DNA of 64,000 nucleotides from Elizabethkingia meningoseptica_A (GTDB lineage: Bacteria; Bacteroidota; Bacteroidia; Flavobacteriales; Weeksellaceae): contig NZ_JBJDLK010000004.1 of the NCBI RefSeq assembly GCF_045762675.1, positions 186,001 to 250,000 of the forward strand, in the 5' to 3' direction. Below, piece after piece: positions 25,190 through 33,523 of the stretch. Both the position numbers and the translations under genes were made by a program. Below the pieces are notes generated by a model, which saw only the letters and a list, made by a program, of their open reading frames with translations, ran no database searches and was not told the DNA's origin. Every line of letters starts with the position of its first letter. The stretch's first letter is position 1.

Positions 25190-26641
25190 ATGAAACTAAA
25201 TTTCGCTAGTGTAGCTCTGGCTTTTGTATTGCCGGCTGCAGTTTACGGTCAGGACTCTACTGCTGTTGCGAAAACAACAGCATCTCAGGGGCAGTACCCT
25301 AATGAGTACACATCTGGTTCTGCAAATGTATCACCATTCACAAATAAGTCGAAGAGATTCAACGACTGGTCAATTTCTGCGGGTGGAGGTACAGTAATTA
25401 TGAAAAGTGGTAGCTTATATTCACTTCATGATGAATCCGGATCAAAAAATTTATTTGGCTGGGCAGCTTATTTCAGTATTGATAAGGCAATCACTCATGC
25501 TTTTGGACTAAAGCTTCAGTATGACAAAGGAGAAACCAGACAAGGTTGGGTAAATACTAAAGATCATGTATCAAGTGGTCAACCTGGAGGAAGAACGCAG
25601 TATGATGCGATCTCGATCTTAGGAGACCTGAATATTTCTAATTTATTCAGAAGAGTAGATAACCAATCCCCATACAGATGGGCGCTTCATGCTTACGGAG
25701 GTGTAGGAACAATAGCATACAGAGCCTATTTACAAGAACCGGGTTCTTATAACCAATCTTTAACTAAAGAAGTAAAGCCATTCAAACTAAATTCTTTCTA
25801 TGCACAATTAGGAACAGGTTTGAAATACAGACTTAGTAAATCATTAGACCTGGAAGGTAGAGTAATGTATTCTCTTACAGGTGGAAAAGGGTTTGACGGA
25901 GCGAGAGGGAATTATGTAGATCCTGCAAGAGCTGGTACTAATGATATGATTAATGCAACATTAGGTCTTACATATAACATTGGAAAACACCAGTCACATT
26001 TATTCTGGCATGATCCGTTACAGGAAATCTATTACAAACTTGATGTTCTTGAAAACAGAAGTCTGGATATTGAAGTATGTAAAAAAGGAGATGCTGATAA
26101 CGATGGGGTATGCGATGATTGGGACAGAGAGTTAAATACTCCTGCCGGAGCAAGAGTAGACGGATCAGGTAGAGCATTGGATACCGATTTGGATGGTGTA
26201 ATCGATCTTTACGATAAGTGTGTTACAGTTCCGGGTCCGGTAGAAAATAACGGATGCCCTACCAACAATCAGGTCGTAACCGAAGTGACTAAAAGCTTAG
26301 AAGGAATTGAATTTGATCTGAACTCAGATAGAATCCTTTCTTCTAACCAGGCAACTTTAAACAGTGCAGTTAATTATATCAACTCTTCCAATACTGGTTC
26401 TAAATATACTGTGGTAGGTGCTACAGATACAAGAGGAACTGTTCAGTATAACCAGAAGTTATCTCAGAGAAGAGCTAATAATGTTAAGAGTTATTTAATT
26501 CAGAACGGAGTTGACTCTGGAAAATTGGATGCTGTAGGTCATGGTAAAAATGATCTAAAATATCCGGAATGTAACCCGGCAAGCAAATGCCCGGAATGGA
26601 AAAACAGAGCTAACAGAAGAGTATATTTTCAGGAAAAATAA
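25190..26641 (+). CDS. OmpA-family outer membrane protein, paralogue 3 (different C-terminal domain)
   Basis: 483 aa from the ATG at 25190, where the signal peptide MKLNFASVALAFVLPAA begins as in paralogue 2. Barrel and Asp-rich repeats match paralogue 2 closely. After the shared NNGCP the sequence changes: the OmpA domain reads GIEFDLNSDRIL, GATDTRGTVQYNQKLSQRR, keeps the binding Asp and Arg, and carries a two-cysteine insertion (YPECNPASKCPEW). The Lys-rich tail of the other copies is missing and the protein ends NRRVYFQEK. The C-terminal part therefore seems to come from another OmpA gene. Confidence 0.93.
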   Translation: MKLNFASVALAFVLPAAVYGQDSTAVAKTTASQGQYPNEYTSGSANVSPFTNKSKRFNDWSISAGGGTVIMKSGSLYSLHDESGSKNLFGWAAYFSIDKAITHAFGLKLQYDKGETRQGWVNTKDHVSSGQPGGRTQYDAISILGDLNISNLFRRVDNQSPYRWALHAYGGVGTIAYRAYLQEPGSYNQSLTKEVKPFKLNSFYAQLGTGLKYRLSKSLDLEGRVMYSLTGGKGFDGARGNYVDPARAGTNDMINATLGLTYNIGKHQSHLFWHDPLQEIYYKLDVLENRSLDIEVCKKGDADNDGVCDDWDRELNTPAGARVDGSGRALDTDLDGVIDLYDKCVTVPGPVENNGCPTNNQVVTEVTKSLEGIEFDLNSDRILSSNQATLNSAVNYINSSNTGSKYTVVGATDTRGTVQYNQKLSQRRANNVKSYLIQNGVDSGKLDAVGHGKNDLKYPECNPASKCPEWKNRANRRVYFQEK

Positions 26642-26661
26642 TTCTTAATTAGCAATAACAT

Positions 26662-26692
26662 AAAAGGTGTACCATTATGGTACACCTTTTTT
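26662..26692 (+). terminator. Terminator after OmpA paralogue 3
   Basis: AAAAGGTGTACC and GGTACACCTTTT form a perfect 12-bp stem with loop ATTAT, followed by T. Confidence 0.85.
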
Positions 26693-26729
26693 ATTTTTAA
26701 ATACCCCCGAAAAGGTTTAATTTTACTCG

Positions 26730-28631
26730 ATGATTTCGGACAGCTTTTATAATGAAGAAATTTTAGATAATACTCTTAAACAATTTTGGGGGTATAATGA
26801 CTTCAGAGATCAGCAGAAAGAGATTATCCGGTCTGTTCTGGCATCTCAGGATACATTGGCTCTTTTGCCGACAGGTGGGGGGAAATCCTTATGTTATCAA
26901 CTGCCAGCTTTACTTTTGGAGGGTACAGCCTTAGTCATATCTCCGCTTTTGGCTTTAATGAAGGAACAGGTTCAGGAACTGAATGCGAGAGGAATTCCTG
27001 CTGCCTATCTCAGTTCAGAATTCGATGATGAACAGGAAGAACTTATTTATCAGAATTTAAAAAACGAAGAATATAAACTGTTATATGTTTCTCCGGAACG
27101 ATTGACCAACAGAAGTTTCCTGGAAAATATGGCAGATACTAAATTGTGCTTTATCGCTGTAGATGAGGCGCACTGTATTTCAGAATGGGGGAGTGATTTT
27201 CGCCCGAGTTATCAGAATATAAAAGACTTCAGAAAAGATTATCCGTATCTTCAGTGTCTGGCGCTTACTGCAACTGCTTCAGTTAAAGTAATGCAGGAAA
27301 TTCAGCAGAAACTGGATTTTAAAACGCCTAATATCTATAAGAAATCTTATAAAAGAAATAATCTCTATATCCAGTTAAGAGAGCTTTCAGATAAGTACAA
27401 TCATATCCTGTATTACCTCAGAAGTAATGAAAAATCAGGACTTATTTATGTAAGAACCCGAAAAGAAGCAGAATATCTTAGTAACTGGCTAAAGATCAGT
27501 GGAATTGAGCAGGTGGATTTTTATCATGCCGGACTTCCTGCAAAAGAAAAGCAGATACGACAGAATTACTGGCTGAATCAGAACAATTATACATTAGTAT
27601 CGACTAATGCTTTCGGTATGGGGATTGACAAAGACAATGTAGGTTTTGTAATCCATCTTTCACCTTCACCCTCTATCGAGAATTATTATCAGGAGATAGG
27701 AAGAGCAGGACGAAATGGTCAGAATGCAGAAACAATATTGTTGTGGAATAAAAATGAGCTGACCCAGATTGACGATTTACTTAAAAGTCAGTTGGCGAGT
27801 AAAACAGATTATCAGAAAGTATGCTCTTATGTGTATTCTTTTTGCCAGGTTGCAGAGCATGAACAACCTGATGGTTTCTTTGAAATTCAGACCGGCAAAA
27901 TTCAGGGGCTCACAAAAGTGTCCCGTCCTAAAATAGTATCGATACTCCGATTTCTCCATAATCAGGAAATTATTTACCTGAAAGAATCCAAAGGGCTTTC
28001 ATCACTGGAATTGAAATTTGATATTTCAGAAGTTGAAAGTTTAGGGAAAAATGATAGTTTTTTTATTGAGAAACTGGCACGTGTACTGGATGGTGTTGCA
28101 ACGCACCGAACATATTTCCGGGAAAGAAAACTGGTAGATAAAATGAGTACGGATGAGCAAACTATCCGTATGCGGCTGAAAGAACTCCATGGAAAAGGTT
28201 TGGTAGATTATTTTGATGGTAACTCAGCAGGTATAAAATTTCTTACCCCAAGAAATGATAAAGAGCTTCATTATAAATATTGGAATCTCTTTGCAAGTAT
28301 TCAGAAGAACAAATTACAGAAATGGGAAGAAATGAAATATTTTATTCAGGACACTTCCTATTGTAAAATGAGACTAATTCTGTCTTATTTTGGAGAAAAA
28401 GAGACGGATAATTGTGGTAAATGCAGCTATTGCCTGTCAAGTAATATAAAAACCGGAGAAAAAGAATACAAAAAAATAATCTTTGAAGCATTAATGCGAG
28501 CTCCGATGACATTGGATGAATTGACTATTTATCTGAAATTTTATCCGAAAGATGAATTACTGGAACACCTGAAAATTCTACTGGATAAAAATCAGGTCAG
28601 AATGTTGAATTATAAAACTTATACGCTATAA
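26730..28631 (+). CDS. recQ: RecQ-family ATP-dependent DNA helicase
   Basis: 3'-5' DNA helicase of recombination and repair, 633 aa. Walker A is LPTGGGKSLCYQ, motif II is AVDEAHCISEWGSDFRPSY, and motif VI is YYQEIGRAGRNG. A winged-helix region follows, then a zinc-binding cluster of four cysteines (SYCKMRLILSYF, CGKCSYC). The usual C-terminal HRDC domain is not evident; the end is a small helical region instead. This shorter RecQ type is, from memory, common next to other RecQ copies in flavobacteria. The stop codon is directly followed by the fmt start codon, so the genes are co-transcribed. Confidence 0.93.
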   Translation: MISDSFYNEEILDNTLKQFWGYNDFRDQQKEIIRSVLASQDTLALLPTGGGKSLCYQLPALLLEGTALVISPLLALMKEQVQELNARGIPAAYLSSEFDDEQEELIYQNLKNEEYKLLYVSPERLTNRSFLENMADTKLCFIAVDEAHCISEWGSDFRPSYQNIKDFRKDYPYLQCLALTATASVKVMQEIQQKLDFKTPNIYKKSYKRNNLYIQLRELSDKYNHILYYLRSNEKSGLIYVRTRKEAEYLSNWLKISGIEQVDFYHAGLPAKEKQIRQNYWLNQNNYTLVSTNAFGMGIDKDNVGFVIHLSPSPSIENYYQEIGRAGRNGQNAETILLWNKNELTQIDDLLKSQLASKTDYQKVCSYVYSFCQVAEHEQPDGFFEIQTGKIQGLTKVSRPKIVSILRFLHNQEIIYLKESKGLSSLELKFDISEVESLGKNDSFFIEKLARVLDGVATHRTYFRERKLVDKMSTDEQTIRMRLKELHGKGLVDYFDGNSAGIKFLTPRNDKELHYKYWNLFASIQKNKLQKWEEMKYFIQDTSYCKMRLILSYFGEKETDNCGKCSYCLSSNIKTGEKEYKKIIFEALMRAPMTLDELTIYLKFYPKDELLEHLKILLDKNQVRMLNYKTYTL

Positions 28632-29582
28632 ATGAATAAATTAAAAGTTGTTTTTTTCGGAACACCCGATTTTGCAAAAGCTTCTCTGGAAGCAATCCAT
28701 AAAAGTAATCATGAAGTTGTAGGAGTGGTTACGGTAGCGGATAAAGCAAGTGGGAGAGGGCAGAAAATTAATGAATCTCCTGTAAAAAAATATGCTGTTG
28801 AAAATAATCTTACCGTTTTTCAACCTGAAAAACTACGTAACCCTGAATTCTTAAAAGAAATAGAAAATCTGGAAGCCGATATATTCGTTGTTGTAGCATT
28901 CAGAATGATGCCACAAGTATTGTTCTCCATGCCGCGACTGGGGACATTTAATTTACATGCTTCTTTATTGCCGGACTATCGTGGAGCAGCACCTATTAAC
29001 TATGCTGTTATAAATGGTGAGAAAAAAACGGGAGTAACAAGTTTCTTTATTAATGAGAAAATTGATGAAGGGAATATTTTGTTACAAAGAGAAGTAGATG
29101 TTGCCGCTGATGAGAACGCAGGAGAACTACATGATAAATTGATGGAAGTTGGGGCAGAGCTGGTTGTAACAACCCTGGACGGGCTTGCGGAAGGGCGTAT
29201 TGAAGAGAAGCCGCAACCTCAGGTTGAGAATCCTAAAACTGCATATAAAATATTTAAAGAGGATACCCGTATCAACTGGAATCAGGATGTTGAGGTTGTG
29301 TATAACTTTATACGGGGAATGTCGCCATATCCTGCCGCCTTTACAAGCATCATTATTGCAGAACAGCCCAAAACACTTAAAATATTCAAAGGTCATTTTG
29401 AGAAAAAACAACACGATAAACCTGCAGGAGCAATAAACATTAACAAAAATAGTTTTGAGATTTATACGCCTGAAGGTATTTACTATCCTGAAGAATTACA
29501 GCTGGAAGGGAAGAGAAGAATGGTGTTGAAAGACTTTCTGAATGGGTTTCAGAGTTTTGAAGATATACATATACAAAACTAG
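28632..29582 (+). CDS. fmt: Methionyl-tRNA formyltransferase
   Basis: Formylates initiator Met-tRNA, 316 aa, of normal length. The N-terminal Rossmann part starts with KVVFFGTPDFAK, and the catalytic motif is LHASLLPDYRGAAPINYAVING, followed by TGVTSFFINEKIDEGNILL. The C-terminal OB-fold tRNA-binding domain is present. It begins one base after the recQ stop and is followed 3 bp later by a small membrane protein gene. Confidence 0.96.
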   Translation: MNKLKVVFFGTPDFAKASLEAIHKSNHEVVGVVTVADKASGRGQKINESPVKKYAVENNLTVFQPEKLRNPEFLKEIENLEADIFVVVAFRMMPQVLFSMPRLGTFNLHASLLPDYRGAAPINYAVINGEKKTGVTSFFINEKIDEGNILLQREVDVAADENAGELHDKLMEVGAELVVTTLDGLAEGRIEEKPQPQVENPKTAYKIFKEDTRINWNQDVEVVYNFIRGMSPYPAAFTSIIIAEQPKTLKIFKGHFEKKQHDKPAGAININKNSFEIYTPEGIYYPEELQLEGKRRMVLKDFLNGFQSFEDIHIQN

Positions 29583-29585
29583 AGA

Positions 29586-30155
29586 ATGAAAATAAAGGAA
29601 CTTTTTTTCTTTGGTCTCATTGCTGTTGTAATACTGGCAGGGGGATTTTACTTTTATAAAAGCTGGAAATTTAAAGAAGATTTGCAGGAAGTCGCTCCCG
29701 GGAGTCTTGTGTTTATTGAAACTGTAGGTTTTTCCGGAGGGCAGGCACAAAAAGTTTATAAAAGTGCTTATAGAATAGATAAAATCGTTCAGGATACTAT
29801 TTTTGCCAATCCGGTAAATACAATTACAGAGATTCCATACTCTGTTATAGATGATGAATCATATTCTTTACTAAAAGATAAGGGGCGGGGAATAAAAATT
29901 AATGCTTTATCTTCTGACCGTGTTTTTTTTGAAAGTGAAAAATTAACTGTTGATCGAGCCAGAAATATTTTCCCGGTTTTAAAACAGTCACCATTTTATT
30001 ATTTCAAAAACGAAACTGAGAAATTTATTAAACGGGATTTTGTCAGTGAAAGTGTTTTAAAAAGATGGACGAATGAACCTTCTGTAAATAATAATTTTAC
30101 AAATAAGTATTATCCTGAAGGAAGCGCAAAAGAAATTGATGAGTTTATAAAATAA
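29586..30155 (+). CDS. Membrane-anchored hypothetical protein
   Basis: 189 aa with one N-terminal membrane helix (about 5-25, LFFFGLIAVVILAGGFYFY) and a soluble periplasmic part rich in charged and aromatic residues. I recognise no family or catalytic motif. It follows fmt by 3 bp and is followed by a strong bidirectional terminator, so it is the end of the recQ-fmt transcript. Function unknown. Confidence 0.75.
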   Translation: MKIKELFFFGLIAVVILAGGFYFYKSWKFKEDLQEVAPGSLVFIETVGFSGGQAQKVYKSAYRIDKIVQDTIFANPVNTITEIPYSVIDDESYSLLKDKGRGIKINALSSDRVFFESEKLTVDRARNIFPVLKQSPFYYFKNETEKFIKRDFVSESVLKRWTNEPSVNNNFTNKYYPEGSAKEIDEFIK

Positions 30156-30184
30156 ATAAAGGCCCTGCAATAGGGCCTTTATTT
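30154..30184. terminator. Bidirectional terminator between the hypothetical gene and ribB
   Basis: AAATAAAGGCCCT and AGGGCCTTTATTT form a 13-bp stem around the loop GCAAT, overlapping the stop codon of the upstream gene. It has T-rich sides on both strands. Confidence 0.85.
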
Positions 30185-30200
30185 GTTATTAATAGTCGAT

Positions 30201-31325
30201 TTATATCAATTCTACAAGTTCACTAACCTCTACATCATAACCTCCTACAATCGGACGTTGGTCCGGACTTTGTGTAATTACTTTCATATTGCTGATACCC
30301 AGATCTTTCAGAATCTGAATACCAATTCCGTAATCTTTATAATTAGCACGAATCGTTGGTTTTTCCTGATTACCTGACTGATAGGATAAGAACTGCTGTA
30401 ACTTATTCATCGTCTTTTCAGAATCGGAAACATTGTTAATGAATACTATAGCGCCTTTGCCTTCCGCATTAATCATCTGAATAGCTTTTTCCATTAATGG
30501 CTTTTCACCATTCGCCAGGCGTGTGAAAATATCAAAGTAAGCACTGCTGGACTGAACGCGGATTAATACAGGTTCTTTATCTGCCCATTTTCCTTTTGTA
30601 ATGGCATAATGGATCTGATCGGTATGTCTTTCTTTGTAAGCGTAAAAGTTGAAATCACCGAAATGAGTTTTAATCACTTTTTCCTCAATTCTTTCCACAA
30701 GATCCCCCTGCTTCATACGGTACTGAATAAGGTCTTCGATAGAAACAATTTTCAGATCGTGCTTTACTGCAAATTTTTTCAGTTCCGGAAGACGTGCCAT
30801 GCTGCCGTCTTCGTTCATAATTTCACAGATAACGCCACCTTCATTTAGTCCTGCAAGTCTTGTCAGATCTATAGACGCTTCTGTATGACCAGCACGTTTT
30901 AATACACCGCCTTCTTTAGCTCTTAATGGGAATATATGCCCAGGGCGCATAAAATCAGAAGGTTTAGTGTCCGGAGACATCATTGCCTGAATTGTTCTGG
31001 CACGGTCGCCAGCTGAAATTCCGGTAGAATTTCCATTTCCTAAAAGATCGATAGAAACAGTAAATGCTGTTTCCTTAGGGTCGCTGCTGCGGCTTACCAT
31101 GATGTCAAGTCCCAGTTCGTCACATCTTTTTTCCGGAAGCGGAACACATACCAATCCACGGGCATGAACCGTCATGAAATTAATCATCTCCGGTGTTACC
31201 AGATCTGCGGCACCAATAAGGTCACCTTCATTCTCACGATCTTCATCGTCTACGACAACGATCATTTTTCCCTGGCGTAAATGTTCTACTGCTTCAGGAA
31301 TCGTATCGAGTTGGATTTTATCCAT
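30201..31325 (-). CDS. ribB: 3,4-dihydroxy-2-butanone-4-phosphate synthase fused to a degenerate GTP cyclohydrolase II domain
   Basis: 374 aa. The RibB half (about 1-200) is intact: VVDDEDRENEGDLIGAADLV holds the acidic metal ligands, and RPGHIFPLRAKEGGVLKRAGHTEA the substrate site. It makes the four-carbon unit of riboflavin. The RibA half (about 205-374) follows the cyclohydrolase fold (KTHFGDFNFYAYKE) but the region that should carry the zinc site (E-C-L-T-G-D...RCDCG) reads RVQSSSAYFDIFTRLANGEK, without any of the three cysteines, and the RQEGRGIGL region is NNVSDSEKTM. GTP cyclohydrolase II activity is therefore not expected from this protein. A separate RibA should exist elsewhere. Confidence 0.92.
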   Translation of the reverse strand: MDKIQLDTIPEAVEHLRQGKMIVVVDDEDRENEGDLIGAADLVTPEMINFMTVHARGLVCVPLPEKRCDELGLDIMVSRSSDPKETAFTVSIDLLGNGNSTGISAGDRARTIQAMMSPDTKPSDFMRPGHIFPLRAKEGGVLKRAGHTEASIDLTRLAGLNEGGVICEIMNEDGSMARLPELKKFAVKHDLKIVSIEDLIQYRMKQGDLVERIEEKVIKTHFGDFNFYAYKERHTDQIHYAITKGKWADKEPVLIRVQSSSAYFDIFTRLANGEKPLMEKAIQMINAEGKGAIVFINNVSDSEKTMNKLQQFLSYQSGNQEKPTIRANYKDYGIGIQILKDLGISNMKVITQSPDQRPIVGGYDVEVSELVELI

Positions 31326-31623
31326 TTTTACTTTTTATTAAATTTCTACAAATTTACTTATTCCAAAAGCAATTCGCAATTTTTGAAAATGGTTTTGAAT
31401 TCATCCGAAATCATATAGTTTTCAATCGTCGTAAACAATGGACTTGCGGATGATTGACTAAAGAATTAATTATACCGGTACCGGGCGCAGCGTTCAGTTA
31501 TAAATTTGTGACGAAAGAGAAAAATAAGTTGTGTTTTTTAGATGATGAAAGCTTTTATTTTACTTATTTAGGAAGAAATTATGGTTATAATTTTTAACCG
31601 ATTCATAAAATTTTCACAAAAAT

Positions 31624-31649
31624 GCCTTCTAAATAAAAGGAGGCTTTTT
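31624..31649 (+). terminator. Hairpin terminator upstream of tig
   Basis: GCCTTCT (31624-31630) pairs with AGGAGGC (31638-31644, one T-G pair), followed by T5. There is no protein gene on this strand directly before it, so it must end a short RNA or act inside a tig leader. Confidence 0.55.
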
Positions 31650-31667
31650 AATAAAGTAAATATTTCT

Positions 31668-31675
31668 TATTTTTG
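31668..31675 (+). promoter_or_regulatory. -7 element for tig
   Basis: TATTTTTG, an exact match 20 bp before the start codon. The -33 position at 19 bp spacing falls on TTTT, in the T run of the preceding terminator. Confidence 0.5.
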
Positions 31676-31695
31676 CCGTCTAAAAATTTCAATTA

Positions 31696-33030
31696 ATGAA
31701 GATTACGAATAAAAATCACGATGAAGTAAGTGCTTTACTTACAGTGACACTGGAAAAGTCTGATTATAAAGAAAAAGTTGAGAAAACGTTGCTTAACTAT
31801 GCGAAGAATGCAAATATTCCGGGCTTTAGAAAAGGAAAAGCGCCTTTAAGCCTTATTCGTAGACAATATGAAGCAGGTGTAGCTTATGAGGAAATCAACA
31901 AGCAAGTTTCCGATGCTTTGAATAACTATATTAATGAAAATAATCTTAGACTGGTAGGACAGCCTGTACCACAACCAGTTGATGAGTTAGATTATAATAA
32001 TGATGAGGTAACTGTTGCTTTTGAAGTAGGTTATGAGCCTCAGATTACTATTGATCTTGCAAAATATGAAGCGCCTCATTACAAAGTAGAAGCTTCTGAT
32101 AAAGAGATCAGCCAAAGCATTGAGAACATGCAGAAGAGATTTGCAGAGCGTGTTCCTCAGGACAAAATGAACAAAGATTCTTACATCGCTTTACAAATTG
32201 AGCAGGTTGTAGAAGAAGATGCAGAAGGAGAGCACAATCATGCACCTAAAAATGTTACCATTAACAAAGACAACAAAGAGGTTTACGCTTTAGTAAAAGG
32301 TAAGAAAGTAGATGAAAGTGTAATCGTAACTAAAGAAGATCTTGAAAAAGACGAAACTTTGGCAAAAGAATTAGGATTTGCTGCCGGAGAAGTAGAACAC
32401 CTTCACCACAATGAAGTAAAAGTTACTGTTAAAGAAATCTACTCTTTAGATTTAGCAGAACTAAATCAGGATCTTTTTGATAAAGTATACGGAGCTGATA
32501 ATATCAAGTCTGAAGAAGAACTTAAGAATAAAGTAAAAGAAGAATTAGACGAATACTTCCAGCAAAATGCAGATGTACACTATGTGAACAAAATGTTGGA
32601 GCAAATCGTTGAAAAAGAAGAAATTCAACTTCCTGAAACTTTCCTTATCAAGTGGTTAATGTTCAATAACCCGAATATTCAGTCAGAAGAACAGGCTAAA
32701 GATATTCTGGAAAATGAAAAATCTCAATTGAAATACCAGATTATTGAAGGTAAATTAATGAATGACAACGATGTGAAGATTGATTATGCAGATATCCTTG
32801 CGCAATCTGAGCAATTGGTAAGAAACCAGTTAGCAATCTACGGAATTCACCACCTTTCTGATGAAGAGGTACAAAAATATGCTGTTGAAATGTTAAAAGA
32901 TCAGGAGCAGGTAAGACAAATTTCTTCTGAAGTAGCAATGGCTAAACTTAAAGACACTATCCTTGAAAAAGGTGGTAAAAAAGAAGAAACCATTTCTCAC
33001 GATCAATTTATGGAAGAATTGAAAAAATAA
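31696..33030 (+). CDS. tig: Trigger factor with divergent PPIase region
   Basis: Ribosome-associated chaperone, 444 aa. The N-terminal ribosome-binding domain carries the signature GFRKGKAPLSLIRRQY (the G-F-R-x-G-x-x-P motif), and the C-terminal part is the helical chaperone body. The middle region (about 150-255) lacks the FKBP-type motif F-I-P-G-F-E found in E. coli trigger factor and instead carries His/Glu-rich segments (EGEHNHAP, EVEHLHHNEV), so prolyl isomerase activity is doubtful. Apparently monocistronic, with a promoter in front and a terminator behind. Confidence 0.93.
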   Translation: MKITNKNHDEVSALLTVTLEKSDYKEKVEKTLLNYAKNANIPGFRKGKAPLSLIRRQYEAGVAYEEINKQVSDALNNYINENNLRLVGQPVPQPVDELDYNNDEVTVAFEVGYEPQITIDLAKYEAPHYKVEASDKEISQSIENMQKRFAERVPQDKMNKDSYIALQIEQVVEEDAEGEHNHAPKNVTINKDNKEVYALVKGKKVDESVIVTKEDLEKDETLAKELGFAAGEVEHLHHNEVKVTVKEIYSLDLAELNQDLFDKVYGADNIKSEEELKNKVKEELDEYFQQNADVHYVNKMLEQIVEKEEIQLPETFLIKWLMFNNPNIQSEEQAKDILENEKSQLKYQIIEGKLMNDNDVKIDYADILAQSEQLVRNQLAIYGIHHLSDEEVQKYAVEMLKDQEQVRQISSEVAMAKLKDTILEKGGKKEETISHDQFMEELKK

Positions 33031-33055
33031 TTGATATTGTTTTTCTATTTATACG

Positions 33056-33083
33056 AAACTCCGCTGATAAGCGGAGTTTTTTT
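33056..33083 (+). terminator. Terminator after tig
   Basis: AAACTCCGCT and AGCGGAGTTT form a perfect 10-bp stem around GATA, followed by a T run that reaches into the stop codon of the convergent hxlR-type gene. Confidence 0.85.
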
Positions 33084-33450
33084 ATTCGGTAATTTTCGTG
33101 CGGTGATCCAGTCCCCATTGTACAATATTTTCTGTAAGCGGAATAACAGTAGTGCCATATTCGCTAATCCTGTAAAAAACTTTTGGAACTTTATCCTCAT
33201 TCTGCTTGCGGCAGATCAATTGATTTTGTTCTAAATCTTTTAGTTCCTTGGTGAGTACTTTTGGAGAGATTCCGTGAAGGTCATTGAGAATTTTCGTGAA
33301 ATTGATCTCTAAATCCTTTCTGTTATAAAGATAGCGCAGAATCAGGAGCTTCCACTTTCCACCTATTACATAGAGGCAATCCCGCATAGCCCGCAGTTCT
33401 TCATCACAGGAAGCCTCTCTTATATTGCCATTTTTTTTAACGTGTCCCAT
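33082..33450 (-). CDS. HxlR-family transcriptional regulator
   Basis: 122-aa winged-helix repressor. The core RDCLYVIGGKWKLLILRYLY and the recognition region GISPKVLTKELKDLEQNQLI are typical of HxlR/YodB. Cysteines C15 and C25 lie in front of and at the start of the DNA-binding core; in YodB- and HypR-type members such an N-terminal cysteine senses quinones or other electrophiles. It is divergent from a quinone-oxidoreductase-like gene, separated by 73 bp that hold an inverted repeat, so control of that gene and of itself is likely. The redox role is inferred. Confidence 0.92.
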   Translation of the reverse strand: MGHVKKNGNIREASCDEELRAMRDCLYVIGGKWKLLILRYLYNRKDLEINFTKILNDLHGISPKVLTKELKDLEQNQLICRKQNEDKVPKVFYRISEYGTTVIPLTENIVQWGLDHRTKITE

Positions 33451-33466
33451 ATGTACTTTCTTTCAG

Positions 33467-33493
33467 GTAAGTCTATTGTTTATGGCGACTTAC
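33467..33493. promoter_or_regulatory. Predicted HxlR operator
   Basis: GTAAGTC (33467-33473) and GACTTAC (33487-33493) form a perfect 7-bp inverted repeat with a 13-bp spacer; a further GACTTA follows at 33496. It sits midway between the two divergent genes. Confidence 0.55.
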
Positions 33494-33523
33494 GGGACTT
33501 AAATTTACATAAAAATAAAATTT

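Larger units (their letters stand above)
31326..31695. other. 370-bp spacer between ribB and tig
   Basis: The spacer holds a minus-strand -7 box for ribB (TAAATTTG at 31349-31356), an exact plus-strand -7 box TAAATTTG (31501-31508) with no good -33 element, a hairpin terminator at 31624-31649, and the tig promoter. Between the second box and the hairpin is about 140 bp without a clear gene; a nine-codon reading frame (MMKAFILLI) begins at 31542. It could encode a small RNA. Confidence 0.4.

Noticed and set aside
31326..31500. FMN riboswitch upstream of the riboflavin gene ribB
   Set aside because: The start of ribB is only about 20 bp from a -7 box and none of the conserved FMN aptamer segments is visible.
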